64,000 bases of DNA from Romanomermis culicivorax. Taxonomy: Eukaryota > Nematoda > Enoplea > Mermithida > Mermithidae. The notes under the pieces were generated by a model. The model was not told the origin of the DNA. It ran no database searches and worked only from the letters and a program-made list of their open reading frames with translations. Each line of letters begins with the position of its first letter. Positions within the stretch are counted from its first letter, which is position 1. The stretch is taken from contig CAWUHX010000018.1 in assembly GCA_963922205.1 (NCBI GenBank), positions 1,116,001 to 1,180,000 of the forward strand, read 5' to 3'. Shown here piece by piece: positions 14,601-24,628 of this stretch. Position numbers and translations under genes: made by a program.

Positions 14601-17600
14601 TTTCCAAACAGAATTAGTTGCTCTTTCAAATGACGTATTACATCTTATCAGAAAATGAACCGGTTTTTGGACACCCTGTAATCGTATAAACATTATCACA
14701 GTTTTTGACACGCACTAAGCAATACATTTTTTCCATTATATAATCTTCAGTGGTTGCTGATATCGGATACAGACGAAATTTTCATTACAATTTATATTTA
14801 TGCAAATTTTATTATTAACAAGTCCCACGAGGAAAAGCTACTTGTGTTACATTATTCAGGTTATTATGGTGGTTGGATTAATGTTTACTCAGGTAATTAC
14901 TCCCAGGTTTTGGAACCAAGCGAAAGGTCTTCAAGCGTTATGATAGCTAGCCAGATCGATGAAGCCGTCAAGACAGATCCCGCCCTGAATATGATCAATC
15001 TATTCGGTACACTGATCAACGTCAATACTTCCAGTTTCGTAACCATGTCTTCAGTGGAAGATATAGGCGAAGAAGTCAACCATATTTCCAATCGAGAAAA
15101 CTGTTCTTTGATCGTCTTACCTTGGAACAATAGGCTCGTTATCGGTAGCATATTGAGCAGTAGTCCGCAGGTAGGGAAGAACTACAATAGGAAAAATTTA
15201 TTGTTATTCACCGTAAACAGCTTATTCGGTAAATTCAGGAAAAAATTCGAAATATTATCAATGCTTCGGACGTGCCGACGGCTACTTTCGTACCGAAAAC
15301 GAAAAAAAACGAAAGCGGTCCGCCGGCCAGCTACAAAAAAGTTGTGGTCATTTTTTTCGGCGGTCCGGACGACAGGGAAGCTTTGAACATTGGCCTTCGA
15401 ATTTATAGACATGGTGCTGGCCTTAAAGTCGTCGTTTTGAATGTAGTCTACAGGATGCCTCGTAAACTTGATTCGAATATGAACCCCGTGTCGGCCATGT
15501 CGTCACCCGATTTGACAGACAGTGAGAATTAAACATTGGAGTTCGGGAAGTTTGGCCTCATCTAGAAGTTTAAAATTGGGTTATTTGATTGATAATGGAG
15601 AAATAAAGATAAAAAAGATCTTTATCCGCAATAGTTGACCGGATCTACTGTGAGTTTTGGCATACCAGTTCATTCTTTACTAAAACTTAAGGCTTTAAAA
15701 ACCCTGTTTGTGAAAATTTTCTCAACAAAGCGCTGCAAATTAGTCACAAATCGACAGCTTTGTCGAAATGTGTATCACGATTTAGACTTGTAATTTGTAC
15801 TTTTTTATGAACTTATGAATTTTATGTTGATCGTGCTGGACAAGTTTCAAAATTAATACAAATTTTATTATTCATATTGTGCACGGGTCTGATGTTTCAG
15901 CAAACTCAATGTCAAATCTTTCTAGTATCATTTCTAGATTTTATTTACTCAAAATTCGCAGATTGGACGATATGGTTTGAAGTAGAAGGAACTTTGGTGA
16001 TTTTTCACGAAGTTTTTGACAGATATTCTATAGTCTTTCCTGAAATGCTACTTAATAATAAGATTGATAAGTAGGCACTACTTCATATTTTGCGATTTCC
16101 TGCTAAACCGAGTGTCACATAGAACTAAAAATTTTTGATGTTACTTAGCTGACTTTCAACCTTTCTTGAAAGCAAAATTTAACAACAAAAGTTTTGTGTA
16201 GACGATTTAGACAGCAGTGCTTATTTTTGTCATTTTCAAGCATTTTTACGAACCAGACTGTAGGATAGAGAACACATGTCGAGAAAGATTCTCTTGAAGA
16301 ATCTAATTCAAGATTATAAAAAAGCTGAATGAAGTTTAACATCTTGATTTTAAATGGCTTCTATACTACTTAATCGTCTGCTGCTTTCCCATAATGGACA
16401 TGCTAAAAATTTCAAAAAACGGTGCGAAAAAGCTGCAGAAGTGTCTCAAATTTTGACCATGTTACCGGATTTTTCCGGTTAAAAAGTTGACGATGTGTGG
16501 TCTTGCAGAGAAAAAGTCGATAAAGTTGTCTTGTAGAGAAAAGTAATAAAATCTATAAACCCGCGATGAACAGCAGAAATCCACTGTGAAAAATGTGACG
16601 CTTTTTTTTCTTGTCTTATTGCTACTACTCCACTTCTAATCCACGGATTACGAACTCCGCCACTACTCCACCTTTTGGAATGCCGAAAAAGAAAATCCGT
16701 GGAGTAACCTAATCCGAGAAGTACCTATTTGGTGGATTAGTTTACTCCATGGAGTGGCTACTCCTCGGATTAGACTACTCCGTGGAGTATTCTACTCCAC
16801 CTTCTGGCAAACGGGCCTTAGTGTATAACGTTAGTCTGACATGCTTATTACTTTCAAGTAATAATTCAAACTTGACACCAGAAATCATTGGCTTTCCATA
16901 AGTTCAGCCCACGGCATATCGTTGCCACTGTGTGAATTCTTAAAGCGAAAAGCTGACTGCTGCCACCCTCTGACAATTGGCAGTATCGCCGTATATCTAA
17001 TCGACTATTGCTGACTAATGATTGCTGTTGTGCCTGCTGCGTGAACCTCAATTTTCAGAAGTATTCCCTCCCGCCACATATCCCGTGACTCATCACGAAT
17101 CGATAAGTACAGTGCGCGAAAAAAGATCCAGCATATTCGCTCCCCACCCTGCTGCCATAAGAAGTACGGTCGACGATGATCTTCTAGAAATGGTCAAATC
17201 TTTGATTAAATTGAAACCGAATTCGTCGACTTTGGAATTGATCGATTTAGAAACCGAAAATGTTGTCGAAACGGCGGTCGAAGAGTGTTTGTCCAGGCAG
17301 CCGGATCTTTGCATTTTTGGCCATAAGTATGTCTGCTTGTGGCGTGTCGGAGGTGTTTGAAATTTATTCGGAATCGATAAAAATAGTACTCGATTTTCTA
17401 CGACAATTACTTCATCTTGATCGGACACGATAGGTGTCTATAGTCAAAAACATACCTTATGCATCAATTGCACTAATGACAGAGTGTCGAACAACCTGGA
17501 AAATCTCGAAAAGTCGAGGAAAAAATATTGTGCTTGGAAAACCTGGAAAAGTCAAGGAATTTCGATTAGAATTGTTATGATGTAGTTGTTTTTATTGAAA

Positions 17601-20600
17601 AATTTTCCCGAATTATTGGATGGTGAGCCAAATTTGCGTTTCAGAAGTTGAAAATCTCTAAATTTCTCGGTGCTTCACGTCGATTAGCATTAGTATCATC
17701 TGGGTTTGGCTAAAGTGTGATTATTTTAAGTTCAGTGTCATTACTCAATTAACATTTTTAATGGTTTCAGTGCATCTGTAGCTCTTTTTCGGCTCTAACT
17801 ATGAATATTAGACGTTTAATAAAGAGTAATTAGGATTTAAGCTTTCTGATGATATTATGTTCGCTAAATTGATGATTGTTGCATCGTTGTCATTGATGAA
17901 CATAAGGAAAACATTTTGATAACTTACTTTTAATTACGATTTCCATATACTGATAATGCAGTGAGATTTATTGTTCCGGTAGAAGAAATGCTAAACCTGA
18001 TACCCCTATGAGAGATGCTTTGAATAACATTTATTTCTTCTTACCTGACGAAATTAGAACGAATTTCATGAGATTACATTTTCTTTGATTTTTAAAATTT
18101 TCCATGTGATTAAAAATGGATTGCAAAAATACGTTTAAGAATGAGAATAATAACATCAATTGCAGCAGCACTACGAAAGGGACTGTTTTTTATCATTGCA
18201 CTGATATTTCATTAAATTTACAATTTTTCGATAACATAATACCCTAATTTTTGATCCAATTGGCTGTTTTGAGCAGGAGTTCGTCATTAATCCTGTATCC
18301 ATATTTCGCATTATTGCTGCCGAAATGCAGTTGATGACAGATTTAGTTGAAATTCGACTGACCATTTGGCCACTAGATTTAGAGTATATGTATGTTGTGG
18401 ATACCTTAAATTGTTTCGGTTAGAAAGATTTTAACATCATCACTAAAGATATGCATTTTAATTTTAATGTTGTCGTTCAATAAATGAGAAATGTCATTTT
18501 TGTAAAGTAGGAATAAAATAGGTCCTAAGACCCACTACGAGATATAGCTCTTCTGGGCAATAACGAGTTTTGAAAAAATCCTTCTTATTTGGAAAAAAAT
18601 TTGACGCTTTACATTACAGAAAAAAGTTAGTGCAAAACCGCCATTTTTCGCGCCAAAACATTGTCCATGAGTTTAAAGAGATTAGTTAGGAGAAATAACA
18701 AGCTACTGAAACGAAAAAAATGTGAGAACTGAGATTAAACTGTTGGAAGATAAGCACTGTAATCGAAAAGAAAATGAAATGTTACTACAACATTTTAAAA
18801 TCAATTTTATGGATTTTTTTATTATCATGTCTGCATCATAATGTTGTACGTATTCACAGCTCCTGGTCAGTACTTGGAAATGACATAATTTCTTGCTGGT
18901 CAAAAAATTTCAATTTTTGATTGGTTCCTTGATTTCCGAATTTTACTTGTTTTTTTCAGTCTAAGACTGATTTGATTTTTGCCGTTTTGACCCAGTTTAC
19001 GAAAAATGACTGTCTTCTTTGGTTTTATAGTATGTTGACGACATTATCTAGCTGAATGAAAAGATAGGCACATTACTCATTTAGCCATATTTGATGCAGG
19101 AATTATTGATTTTTGCCCGGGTTAACCTGGAATATCCTTGAAAAATGACCTGAAAACCCTAGAAAAGGCAAGGAATTTCGTTTTAGGAAACCGCTGGACA
19201 CCCTGTAAGCCTCTAGAGTGTACTTCCGTACCCGACTACAGCAACAGGACAGATGTCAAGTAATCATAAATGCATTTGGCAAATGGATGTCAGTTTGTAG
19301 CAATGTTCTTACGCAAAATCTGTTATACTTTGTGAAATGTAAAACCCTGAACTTTGGTTTTGCTTGAGGCTTTACAACTCCAAAATGAGACAATGTCGTA
19401 TTATTGGTCTGAGATAATTCTTTGTCAATATGATCAACTACTATAAAATATGATTTTCCATTTTGCATATGTGTTGTGTGTAGTTTAAAATCAGATACAG
19501 GTTAGTTGTCGAACATATTCATGCAAATTTTAGCCTAAAAAAGCCCCAAAGGACAGACGGGATCAGTTTAACATGACGGATATGGGTCGCTGTGGCTAGA
19601 ACGCAATATAACATTTATATTTTCTTGAAATGCTTCTAAGTGATAAAACTGTAAAAGCAGGGTACTATTTTGTATTTTTAAGATTTTTTGCTAAACCATA
19701 AGTGGAAATTTGTGAACATAATCAACCAACCTTTAATAATTATTTGTTTGTCCAATAGCAAACGCTTCGTGTAAGCGATTTTGACGGCTGTAAGTATTTT
19801 TTGTCAATTTTCAATTTATTAGAATTTTATAAAAAAACGGATACAGTGTTTCCTGGCTTACAGAAACACTCCTTCATACAGAAAATTCTAATCCATCATC
19901 AATTATTTTGTTCATTTTAATCTAATTTAGCTTTTTCTTTGAATTTTTCTAAATTAGTATAGCATCTGTAAAAATTGCATATTTTAGACAAAATTTCGTC
20001 CTAACGGGTGGTCTTCAAGGCTTTGTTAACGAAATTGTTCCGGATAGCGGTCCGTCGTTGGACAGAGTGGGACGACCGGCCAGCCCTTCCGCCACGTGTG
20101 ACCACGATGTTTTGAAAGCCGAAACAGAAAGAAGAAAAACGTCGGTGAACGACCTGGAGAAGCAAGTTCGAAAACGTAAGTTTCGGACGTGAACTTCAAA
20201 AGCTGAAAAGAAGCCATGTTTGCATCGTTAGAAAAAATTATAGACATGACGGCAAAATACCAGAGAAAATTGAGAAAACAATACAAAAAGAAATGGAAGG
20301 ATACTAATAAAAAATCCAAAAGAAGAGAAAAGACCGCAAGAAAAAAGTAAGGAAAAAGTGAATATAAAAACTACTGAAAGACAAGCAAATTTGAAAATGA
20401 TGAAAAATATAAAAAAATAGCATAGGAACAAGTAAGTCGTAGTATTAATTGGAAAGATGCGAAGAATAAGATGCTAACTAAACTGTGAAAAGAAGAAAAA
20501 GTAAAATAAATGAGGCAAATTTATATTGAATTCGGCTTATATCCTGACGCAACAGGGACTCTGACACAAGCACAGCACCTTAGTAAGAAAATTTTCCTGC

Positions 20601-22399
20601 ACTCCAAGGAGAATGGGCTCTCCCAAATTGGGCGAGACAACTTCTATTAGAATGCATTACGAAAAAAAAAAACGCAAATAAACGAGGAAAAATACGGAGA
20701 ATCCCTGGTTTACGGCTGGCCCACACTTCACTAAACAAGACGAGAATAAAGGACCGAGGCCACAAGCAAAATTACATTAGTAAGCAAAATAGCAAATGAA
20801 ATACTGTACTTCCTACTACACAAAGACCTCTAGAAAGTCGTTGTAGACCGGTTGGCCGGCTGCAGCAGCTGGCTGAGTGTGCCGAGTGGCCGACTGTAGC
20901 ACATGGCCCACTGTACCGGGTGGCCGAATTCAATTTGAAATAGTTTATATGTATAAGTCGAACCTTATGTAAAATGTTTTTGCACGAAATGTGAATAAAA
21001 TGTTGCTAAATACAGGTTTCAACGTACAAGATATCATCAAAAAATGCAAGTGCAACGCAAAAATATGCTAATTAAGTAAGAGCACAGAAGGATACCTATT
21101 TGAATTCAAAAAATTTTCATTTTGTAAGAAATTTTTCCCCTCGTATCCGTTCACTTTGTTGAGCATAATTGTTATAAAGATGAATGAAAATGATTTTGGG
21201 GCTGCAGAATATCTGTTGACAGTTCATGGACATTCGACGTTACTCAAGTGCGAAAGTCGCACAAATCCCAATCATTTTTGGCCTTTCAAAAAGAATAAAA
21301 CTAAACGAGGATTCGATGGTTCGTTTTATAGAAACTATTTTCATTCAGGGTCGTACTTGGCATTTATATACAAGAAAATCTTAATTTTGAAATACTTATT
21401 TTCAATTTTCATAAACAGAAAATGCAAAATATTCACCAATATTCTTTTCAGATAAAAGCACCATGCTGATATTCCACAAATGGGAAAGCCCCATGAATTT
21501 TACCACAGCTAAACCCATACATCGAAAAAAGTAATGAGCCAGACACATTTCAGAGTACGATCCTTAGATAATTTACTCAAGTAAGGACGAAATTCTGTTG
21601 TTGTTGTTTTATCTTTCTTGAAAATTGTTCTAACATATCTAATATATTTTATTCATAGTTTTTTGCTACAAAAATTTTAGAAAAAGTCAATAGAATCAAT
21701 TAATCTAGGCTTTTATAATGAGTTAAAAAATTATGGACGGCATATTTCTGCACTTAATTAGCATACTTTCCCATCACTCTTGCATTTTTTGATGATATAT
21801 TGTGCATTGAAACCTACATTTAGCAACATTTTATTCATATTTCGTGAGAAAACGTTTTACATAAGGTTCGACTTACGTATAAACTATTTCAAATTGAATT
21901 CGGCCACCCGGTACAGTCGGCCATGTGCTACAGTCGGCCAGCAGCTACGGTCGGCCAGCCGCTACAGTTGGTCAGACGGCGCAATCGTCCACCCGATACA
22001 CAATCCTAGAAAGTAAACCACCCACTTGGACTTTTTTATTTTCTCGTAGATTCTTCATCACAAAAAACGTCATTGAATTCCGTATCGCCAACACTGTCGC
22101 GCATAATGATGCACAGATCAATAAGCCATTCGTCGAATTTGACACCGACTCCGAATAACGCCGCAATGGTCGAAAACGATGTCCACGTCACGGCTCCATC
22201 GGCAGTGGCTCAGGCTGCGTCGAATTTGGGTCACTTTTACGCGAGTATGAAACGACGCAAACCTCAAACTGCTGCGGTTATTAGAAAGTGCACGATCGTT
22301 ACGGAAATCTTGGGCCATTTTGGTCAACAGTTGTACGATGATTCAGATCTCAATTCTTCTTTGTTAGTAATTAGCAGAAATCATTTGCATACGGTATGA
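5495..22399 (+). CDS. KHA1/CHX-like cation:proton antiporter gene (5'-partial, 7 exons)
   Basis: Exons at 5495-5682, 8629-9022, 14907-15170, 15239-15521, 17059-17326, 19988-20175 and 22050-22399 join in a consistent phase series (2,0,0,1,2,1) through GT-AG introns to a TGA stop. The product is the C-terminal part of a CPA2-family antiporter, which exchanges K+/Na+ for H+ across an organelle or plasma membrane. It has the last transmembrane helices with the hallmarks [12 protein letters not shown] and [15 protein letters not shown], then a long cytosolic tail. The tail has two nucleotide-binding-like (USP-type) segments, around the motifs SLIVLPWNN and [15 protein letters not shown]. It ends in the segment [17 protein letters not shown], typical of KHA1-like tails. 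Upstream transmembrane helices (about 300 residues) are missing from the window. The exons are richer in CpG than the introns. KHA1-like proteins are best known in fungi and plants and are patchy in animals. Confidence 0.88.
5683..8628. other. Intron A-B (2.9 kb)
   Basis: AT-rich. It contains one complete MITE (family 1, 7803-8135). Nothing else is recognisable except a short GC-rich palindromic patch near 6145-6205. Confidence 0.6.
7803..8135. repeat. MITE family 1, copy a
   Basis: Begins gctccatttattttgaaatg near 7808 and ends with the inverted form atcgatcacttaaaataaat near 8107-8126. Copies b (13709-13941), c (49884-50262) and d (52460-52700) share these ends, whose consensus is close to tactccattcattttgaaat followed by gatcgatgc. 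There is no coding capacity. Confidence 0.7.
8629..9022 (+). CDS. Antiporter exon B: last helix and start of cytosolic tail
   Basis: Acceptor ...atttaag|A restores the Gly codon split by the previous intron, giving [12 protein letters not shown] strongly hydrophobic helix ([23 protein letters not shown]) is followed by the charged linker and the start of the first tail domain ([19 protein letters not shown]). It ends at CTGAAA|gtaagatt in phase 0. Confidence 0.9.
9281..9469. repeat. GC-rich palindromic MITE
   Basis: A 189 bp element whose ends are inverted copies of ggccctgtcatacttcaccg followed by cgcgg. It has further internal GC-rich palindromes (ggcgccgaacggcgcc). The ends are sharply GC-rich against AT-rich surroundings. 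The flanks are TTAA-like, but no duplication can be fixed with certainty. Confidence 0.75.
9490..11182. mobile_element. Non-autonomous element with ~195 bp inverted repeats
   Basis: 9490-9685 (starting tttaatagaaaatgcccc) recurs almost perfectly as its reverse complement at 10985-11182 (ending ggggcattttctattaaac). The interior has no transposase frame; open frames at 9413-9637 and 9601-9789 are the inverted repeat read on either strand. No target duplication was found. Confidence 0.7.
11385..12445 (+). repeat. Minisatellite, ~97 bp unit, about 10-11 copies
   Basis: Each unit contains gtgtaaagtgaccac or a variant, attgaattcccc, ggtcgaaaaccccttccac, aaaatcacgaaaatacgc and ttgtttacacccgggataat. 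Starts recur near 11920, 12020, 12215, 12314 and 12409, a spacing of about 95-100 bp. Copies differ by point changes and small indels. Open frames across it (for example 11532-11879) are repeat artefacts. Confidence 0.9.
13081..13378 (+). repeat. Dispersed repeat R1, copy 1
   Basis: Starts gttgacgaagtgtggtctcg and ends in tccat/cttctggcatacgggccc after several variants of 'ggagtag...ctactc'. A direct copy lies at 16486-16817. The interior is rich in short inverted ctccac/gtggag motifs. Confidence 0.75.
13709..13941. repeat. MITE family 1, copy b
   Basis: Ends ttataaaatgatcgatgcag (about 13717) and, inverted, catcgatcatttcaaaatga (about 13911). It is a shorter variant of the family described at 7803. 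Confidence 0.7.
14144..14680. mobile_element. Tc1/mariner-like non-autonomous element
   Basis: Perfect 17 bp inverted ends, TACAGGGTGTCCAAAAA at 14144 and its reverse complement at 14664-14680. If the terminal TA is the target duplication, the element starts CAGGGTGTCC, a common Tc1/mariner-type end. The 537 bp interior has an open frame (14335-14658) without a DDE signature. Confidence 0.7.
14907..15170 (+). CDS. Antiporter exon C: tail domain 1
   Basis: 88 codons after ...actcccag, phase 0 on both sides, donor CAG|gtaggg. It contains [21 protein letters not shown] and the Leu-Pro-Trp motif SLIVLPWNN, the usual signature of the KHA1 tail. The open frame extends upstream of the acceptor, but that stretch has no antiporter similarity. 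Confidence 0.82.
15239..15521 (+). CDS. Antiporter exon D: tail domain 2
   Basis: Separated from exon C by a 68 bp intron. The exon starts [17 protein letters not shown] and includes the diagnostic [20 protein letters not shown] end it at GACA|gtgaga rather than at the TAA 13 bp later, because phase 1 then fits the next exon exactly. Confidence 0.82.
16030..16265. repeat. MITE family 2 copy
   Basis: Starts ctatagtctttcctgaaatg and ends with the inverted form tttttacgaaccagactgtag. Related copies, with ends close to ttcttgaaatgcttctaa, occur at about 13955-14095 (partial), 19605-19860, 22580-22830, 58480-58730 and 59468-59700. They share the internal motif 'gattttctg.taaac' and 'ggaaatttgtgagcat'. 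Confidence 0.6.
16486..16817 (+). repeat. Dispersed repeat R1, copy 2
   Basis: Direct copy of 13081-13378, including gaacagcagaaatccactgt and the terminal cttctggcaaacgggcc. About 30 bp longer because of small insertions. Confidence 0.75.
17059..17326 (+). CDS. Antiporter exon E
   Basis: Starts after ...attttcag and ends CATAA|gtatgt (phase 2). It codes for [18 protein letters not shown] at its start, then an acidic region and [21 protein letters not shown]. That last part is typical of the alpha/beta strand before the C-terminal part of the tail. Confidence 0.78.
17327..19987. other. Intron E-F (2.7 kb)
   Basis: The ends of a possible 1.7 kb element lie near 17475 (cagagtgtcgaacaacctgg) and 19207 (ggacaccctg). 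Subterminal blocks gaaaaccctagaaaaggcaa/ggaatttcg occur on the same strand at both ends. A MITE family 2 copy follows at about 19605-19860. No exon was seen. Confidence 0.5.
19988..20175 (+). CDS. Antiporter exon F
   Basis: Starts after ...tattttag; the split Lys codon is completed in frame. It contains [15 protein letters not shown] and a charged linker ([18 protein letters not shown]). It ends C|gtaagt with a full-consensus donor, phase 1. Confidence 0.78.
20176..22049. other. Intron F-G (1.9 kb)
   Basis: The intron is mostly occupied by foldback element FB3 (20839-22005). The preceding 650 bp is purine-rich, unannotatable DNA. Confidence 0.6.
20839..22005. mobile_element. Foldback element FB3
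   Basis: Inverted arms at 20839-21060 and 21780-22005. The outer parts are cggcc-rich minisatellite (agcagctacggtcggcc-type units) and the inner parts a unique inverted stretch (ttcaatttgaaatagtttat and its complement). The 9-mer CTAGAAAGT flanks both sides (20830-20838, 22006-22014). The interior has no transposase. The element ends 44 bp before the last antiporter exon, so it fills much of the final intron and may include its branch point. Confidence 0.8.
22050..22399 (+). CDS. Antiporter last exon G with stop
   Basis: Acceptor ...ttctcgtag lies only 44 bp downstream of foldback element FB3. The exon carries a Ser-rich linker and the C-terminal signature [20 protein letters not shown], ending at TGA 22397-22399. 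A cryptic donor (ACG|gtatga) overlaps the stop, but the polyadenylation signal 60 bp later supports termination here. Confidence 0.8.
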
Positions 22400-22458
22400 T
22401 ATACTATCATAAATAGATAACGCACTTGTAGAATTCTTTGTATAAATGTAGTATAGAC

Positions 22459-22464
22459 AATAAA
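22459..22464 (+). promoter_or_regulatory. Polyadenylation signal of antiporter gene
   Basis: AATAAA 60 bp after the TGA stop, at the right place to end the transcript before the retroelement insertion at 22876. Confidence 0.55.
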
Positions 22465-22875
22465 AAATATGGTGAAATTCATAATAAAATATTATGAAAA
22501 TAGTGTTTTCAACCACGGAAATTTTTCTTTGAAATAAAAGACAATTTATGAGGAGCTGATGAACTTTGTTGATTACCGGCTTACAATGCTTCTAAATTAT
22601 GTAACCGGAAAGTAGAACCTATTTTGTATTTTAAATTTTTTTACTAAATCAAGGCTTACAACTGAAAATTTGTATGAGCACGCTCGACTACAATCATAAA
22701 CGTCAATTTCTTAAGGATTGCACGGTAAAATGATTGTATGACAAAGCAATTTTTGTCGTTGTTCAATTTACATGCATTCTACATATTGTAAGAAAGTTTT
22801 CTATCAAATGCTTATAAAGTAAGAAATGACAAAGATGGCACTGTCATCGACTGTACACGCGTAGGGTTCTGCATG

Positions 22876-23002
22876 TGTAACGTACCTGCTAACGCAGTAC
22901 TGTAAATATATAGCATACTGTATGTGATAGTCATTTATTAAATATTATTTCATTTTCGTAATTTATCATCTCAAGGTTGTCTGGGATTCACACCCAAACA
23001 TT
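22876..23002 (+). repeat. 5' LTR of element 2, left fragment
   Basis: Colinear with 46444-46570 of the 3' LTR (constant offset 23568). It ends in CATT, the target site of element 1, whose second copy is 38258-38261. The LTR resumes at 38262. Confidence 0.92.
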
Positions 23003-23484
23003 TGTCACGCCGATGTGACGTTGAAATGCGAAAAAGGGGGCTTGTGGATATTTTAATATTTAAAATAAATAACAAATTGAATAGTTACATGAAATTAAGT
23101 TCGAGTTAAAACGTCCGTCGTTCCAATAGTCGAAAGAAAAGTTGCGGGCGATTACACGGGTATACTGTATGCGATGCAAAAGCCCCAAAGGTGAGCAAAG
23201 GGTGACGATCCAATCGTCGTTGGCCGTAGGGCAGGTTCCCTGGCACTTGAAAAGTCGACAATTACAGTGTTGTAGGGACGACCCTATGCTCGAAAAAATG
23301 GTTCCCAAAACGTAAGCATGAGAACCAAAAGTGGTCGAAGAGTAAGAATGAGAATCTCCTCGATTTTCGTGTTGACTATCCATCAGGACGTAGTCATGGA
23401 ATCAATCAAAATTGGGCAGTCTTTTGGACCGCCCATCCCAGTGCACAGGTGCCATACTGTGTGATTACTGTAAAATGTCACGTG
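23003..23484 (-). repeat. 3' LTR of element 1, distal fragment
   Basis: Colinear without indels with 37475-37956 (offset 14472); begins TGTCACGCCGATGTGACG on the + strand. The last six bases CACGTG (23479-23484) are the Polinton target; the untouched LTR copy has CATGTG at 37951-37956. Confidence 0.93.
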
Positions 23485-24471
23485 AGTAGTAAGGCTAGCC
23501 CGTATAGGTAGTATGGTTAAGGATACCCCTATCTTTTGTGTACAACCTATAATTTGTCATTTTTGGTCGATTTATAGGTCCTACAGTAAACATATACGGT
23601 CGACTTTTGGCCGATTTATAGGTCGTACAGTAAACATATACAGTCAATTTGTTTGTCCATTTATAGGTCATACAGTTAAGGATACAGGTTCTAGAGTTAC
23701 CATAATAGTGGAATTACGGTAATTTTTGATTATGGTAATAGTGGAGTTAGGGTAATAGGTGTGTTACTGTAGATGAAAAAGGAAAATCGATGATGAATGG
23801 AAAATGGAAAACGAAAATATATGTGGAACAAAAAATGGACCTACAGTATACAAGTACGGCACGAAAAATAAGACAAAAATCGATCTAGAAAAAGCTGGAA
23901 ATACAGTGCCCATGCAGTGCACAAACGTGGGAAAGGTAAGGTAAAAAAAACACCAAAAATGGATCTGGAAAAAGTGGACGTACGGTGCATATAGTGTACA
24001 AAGGAAAAAAGGTAAGGTAACAAAACCAAAATCAATTTGAAAAAGTGAACAAGGAAAAAGAGCACACCTAGGGGGCATAGAGAAAGAACATGCAGAAAAG
24101 ATTATACATAGATCTGAAAGAGATGGTGTAGTGAACAAAGGAAAAAGAGCATGCCTAGTGGATATAAAGAGAAGACCTACAGGAAAAAATGTTATTGATC
24201 TAAGAAGAGAACATTAGACAGCAGTGAAGAAAGCACCTGTGCTTGATAAAGGAAAAACGCTACTAAATGACTTTTCGAAAATCTAATGTGTTGTTTGCTT
24301 ATATTACAAAATAATCTTATCTAACCCATGACCCCGGACTACTGTAAGCTGTCTAGAAAAAAAGAAAAAGGCCCAAGAACGTAATGTATGAAAAACAAAA
24401 ATCGATCTAAAGGGAACATGTAGTGGACAAAGAAAAAAGAGCATATGTAGTAGACAAAATAAAAAGATGCC
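23485..24471 (+). repeat. Polinton left terminal inverted repeat
   Basis: Near-complete reverse complement of 32696-33734. The first 220 bp contain about four copies of a ~55 bp subrepeat with 'gacctataaat.g.c.aaa' and tacagtaaacatata. The rest is purine-rich with repeated 'aaggaaaaagagca' blocks. It is about 50 bp shorter than the right copy, from indels near 24180-24290. Open frames here (for example 23764-24138 -) are not genes. Confidence 0.88.
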
Positions 24472-24628
24472 CAAAAAATTATTGTCATTTCATGAAGTAC
24501 ATGTACTGGCCAGTATCAAAAATAACGAGTAATCTGGAAAAGGATAGTACCAGCAACAAATAAAGCTGTAAATGTTTTTTATTATAAAAAAAATGAGAAT
24601 GTACATGATATATAAATATATAGCTCAG
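24472..24628. other. Polinton left subterminal spacer
   Basis: AT-rich 157 bp between the inverted repeat and the end of the capsid gene, the likely 3' untranslated region. No hairpin was recognised. Confidence 0.4.

Larger units (their letters stand above)
9023..14906. other. Intron B-C (5.9 kb)
   Basis: Built largely from repeats: a palindromic MITE (9281), an inverted-repeat element (9490-11182), a 1 kb minisatellite (11385-12445), a dispersed repeat (13081), MITE 1 copy b and a mariner-like element (14144). No additional antiporter exon was seen. Confidence 0.6.
15522..17058. other. Intron D-E (1.5 kb)
   Basis: Contains a MITE family 2 copy (about 16030-16265) and the second copy of dispersed repeat R1 (16486-16817). 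Nothing else is recognisable. Confidence 0.6.

Noticed and set aside
14754..14906. Upstream extension of exon C (starting at 14754)
   Set aside because: No similarity to the antiporter family; the acceptor at 14905-14906 gives a perfect phase match with exon B.
15522..15532. Antiporter ending at TAA 15532
   Set aside because: A GTGAG donor just before it and three further exons with family motifs in compatible phase argue for splicing.
23764..24138. 124-codon open frame on the - strand, rich in Phe/Pro
   Set aside because: Lies wholly in the Polinton inverted repeat; the same frame recurs at 33150-33455, and its composition is that of a pyrimidine-rich repeat.
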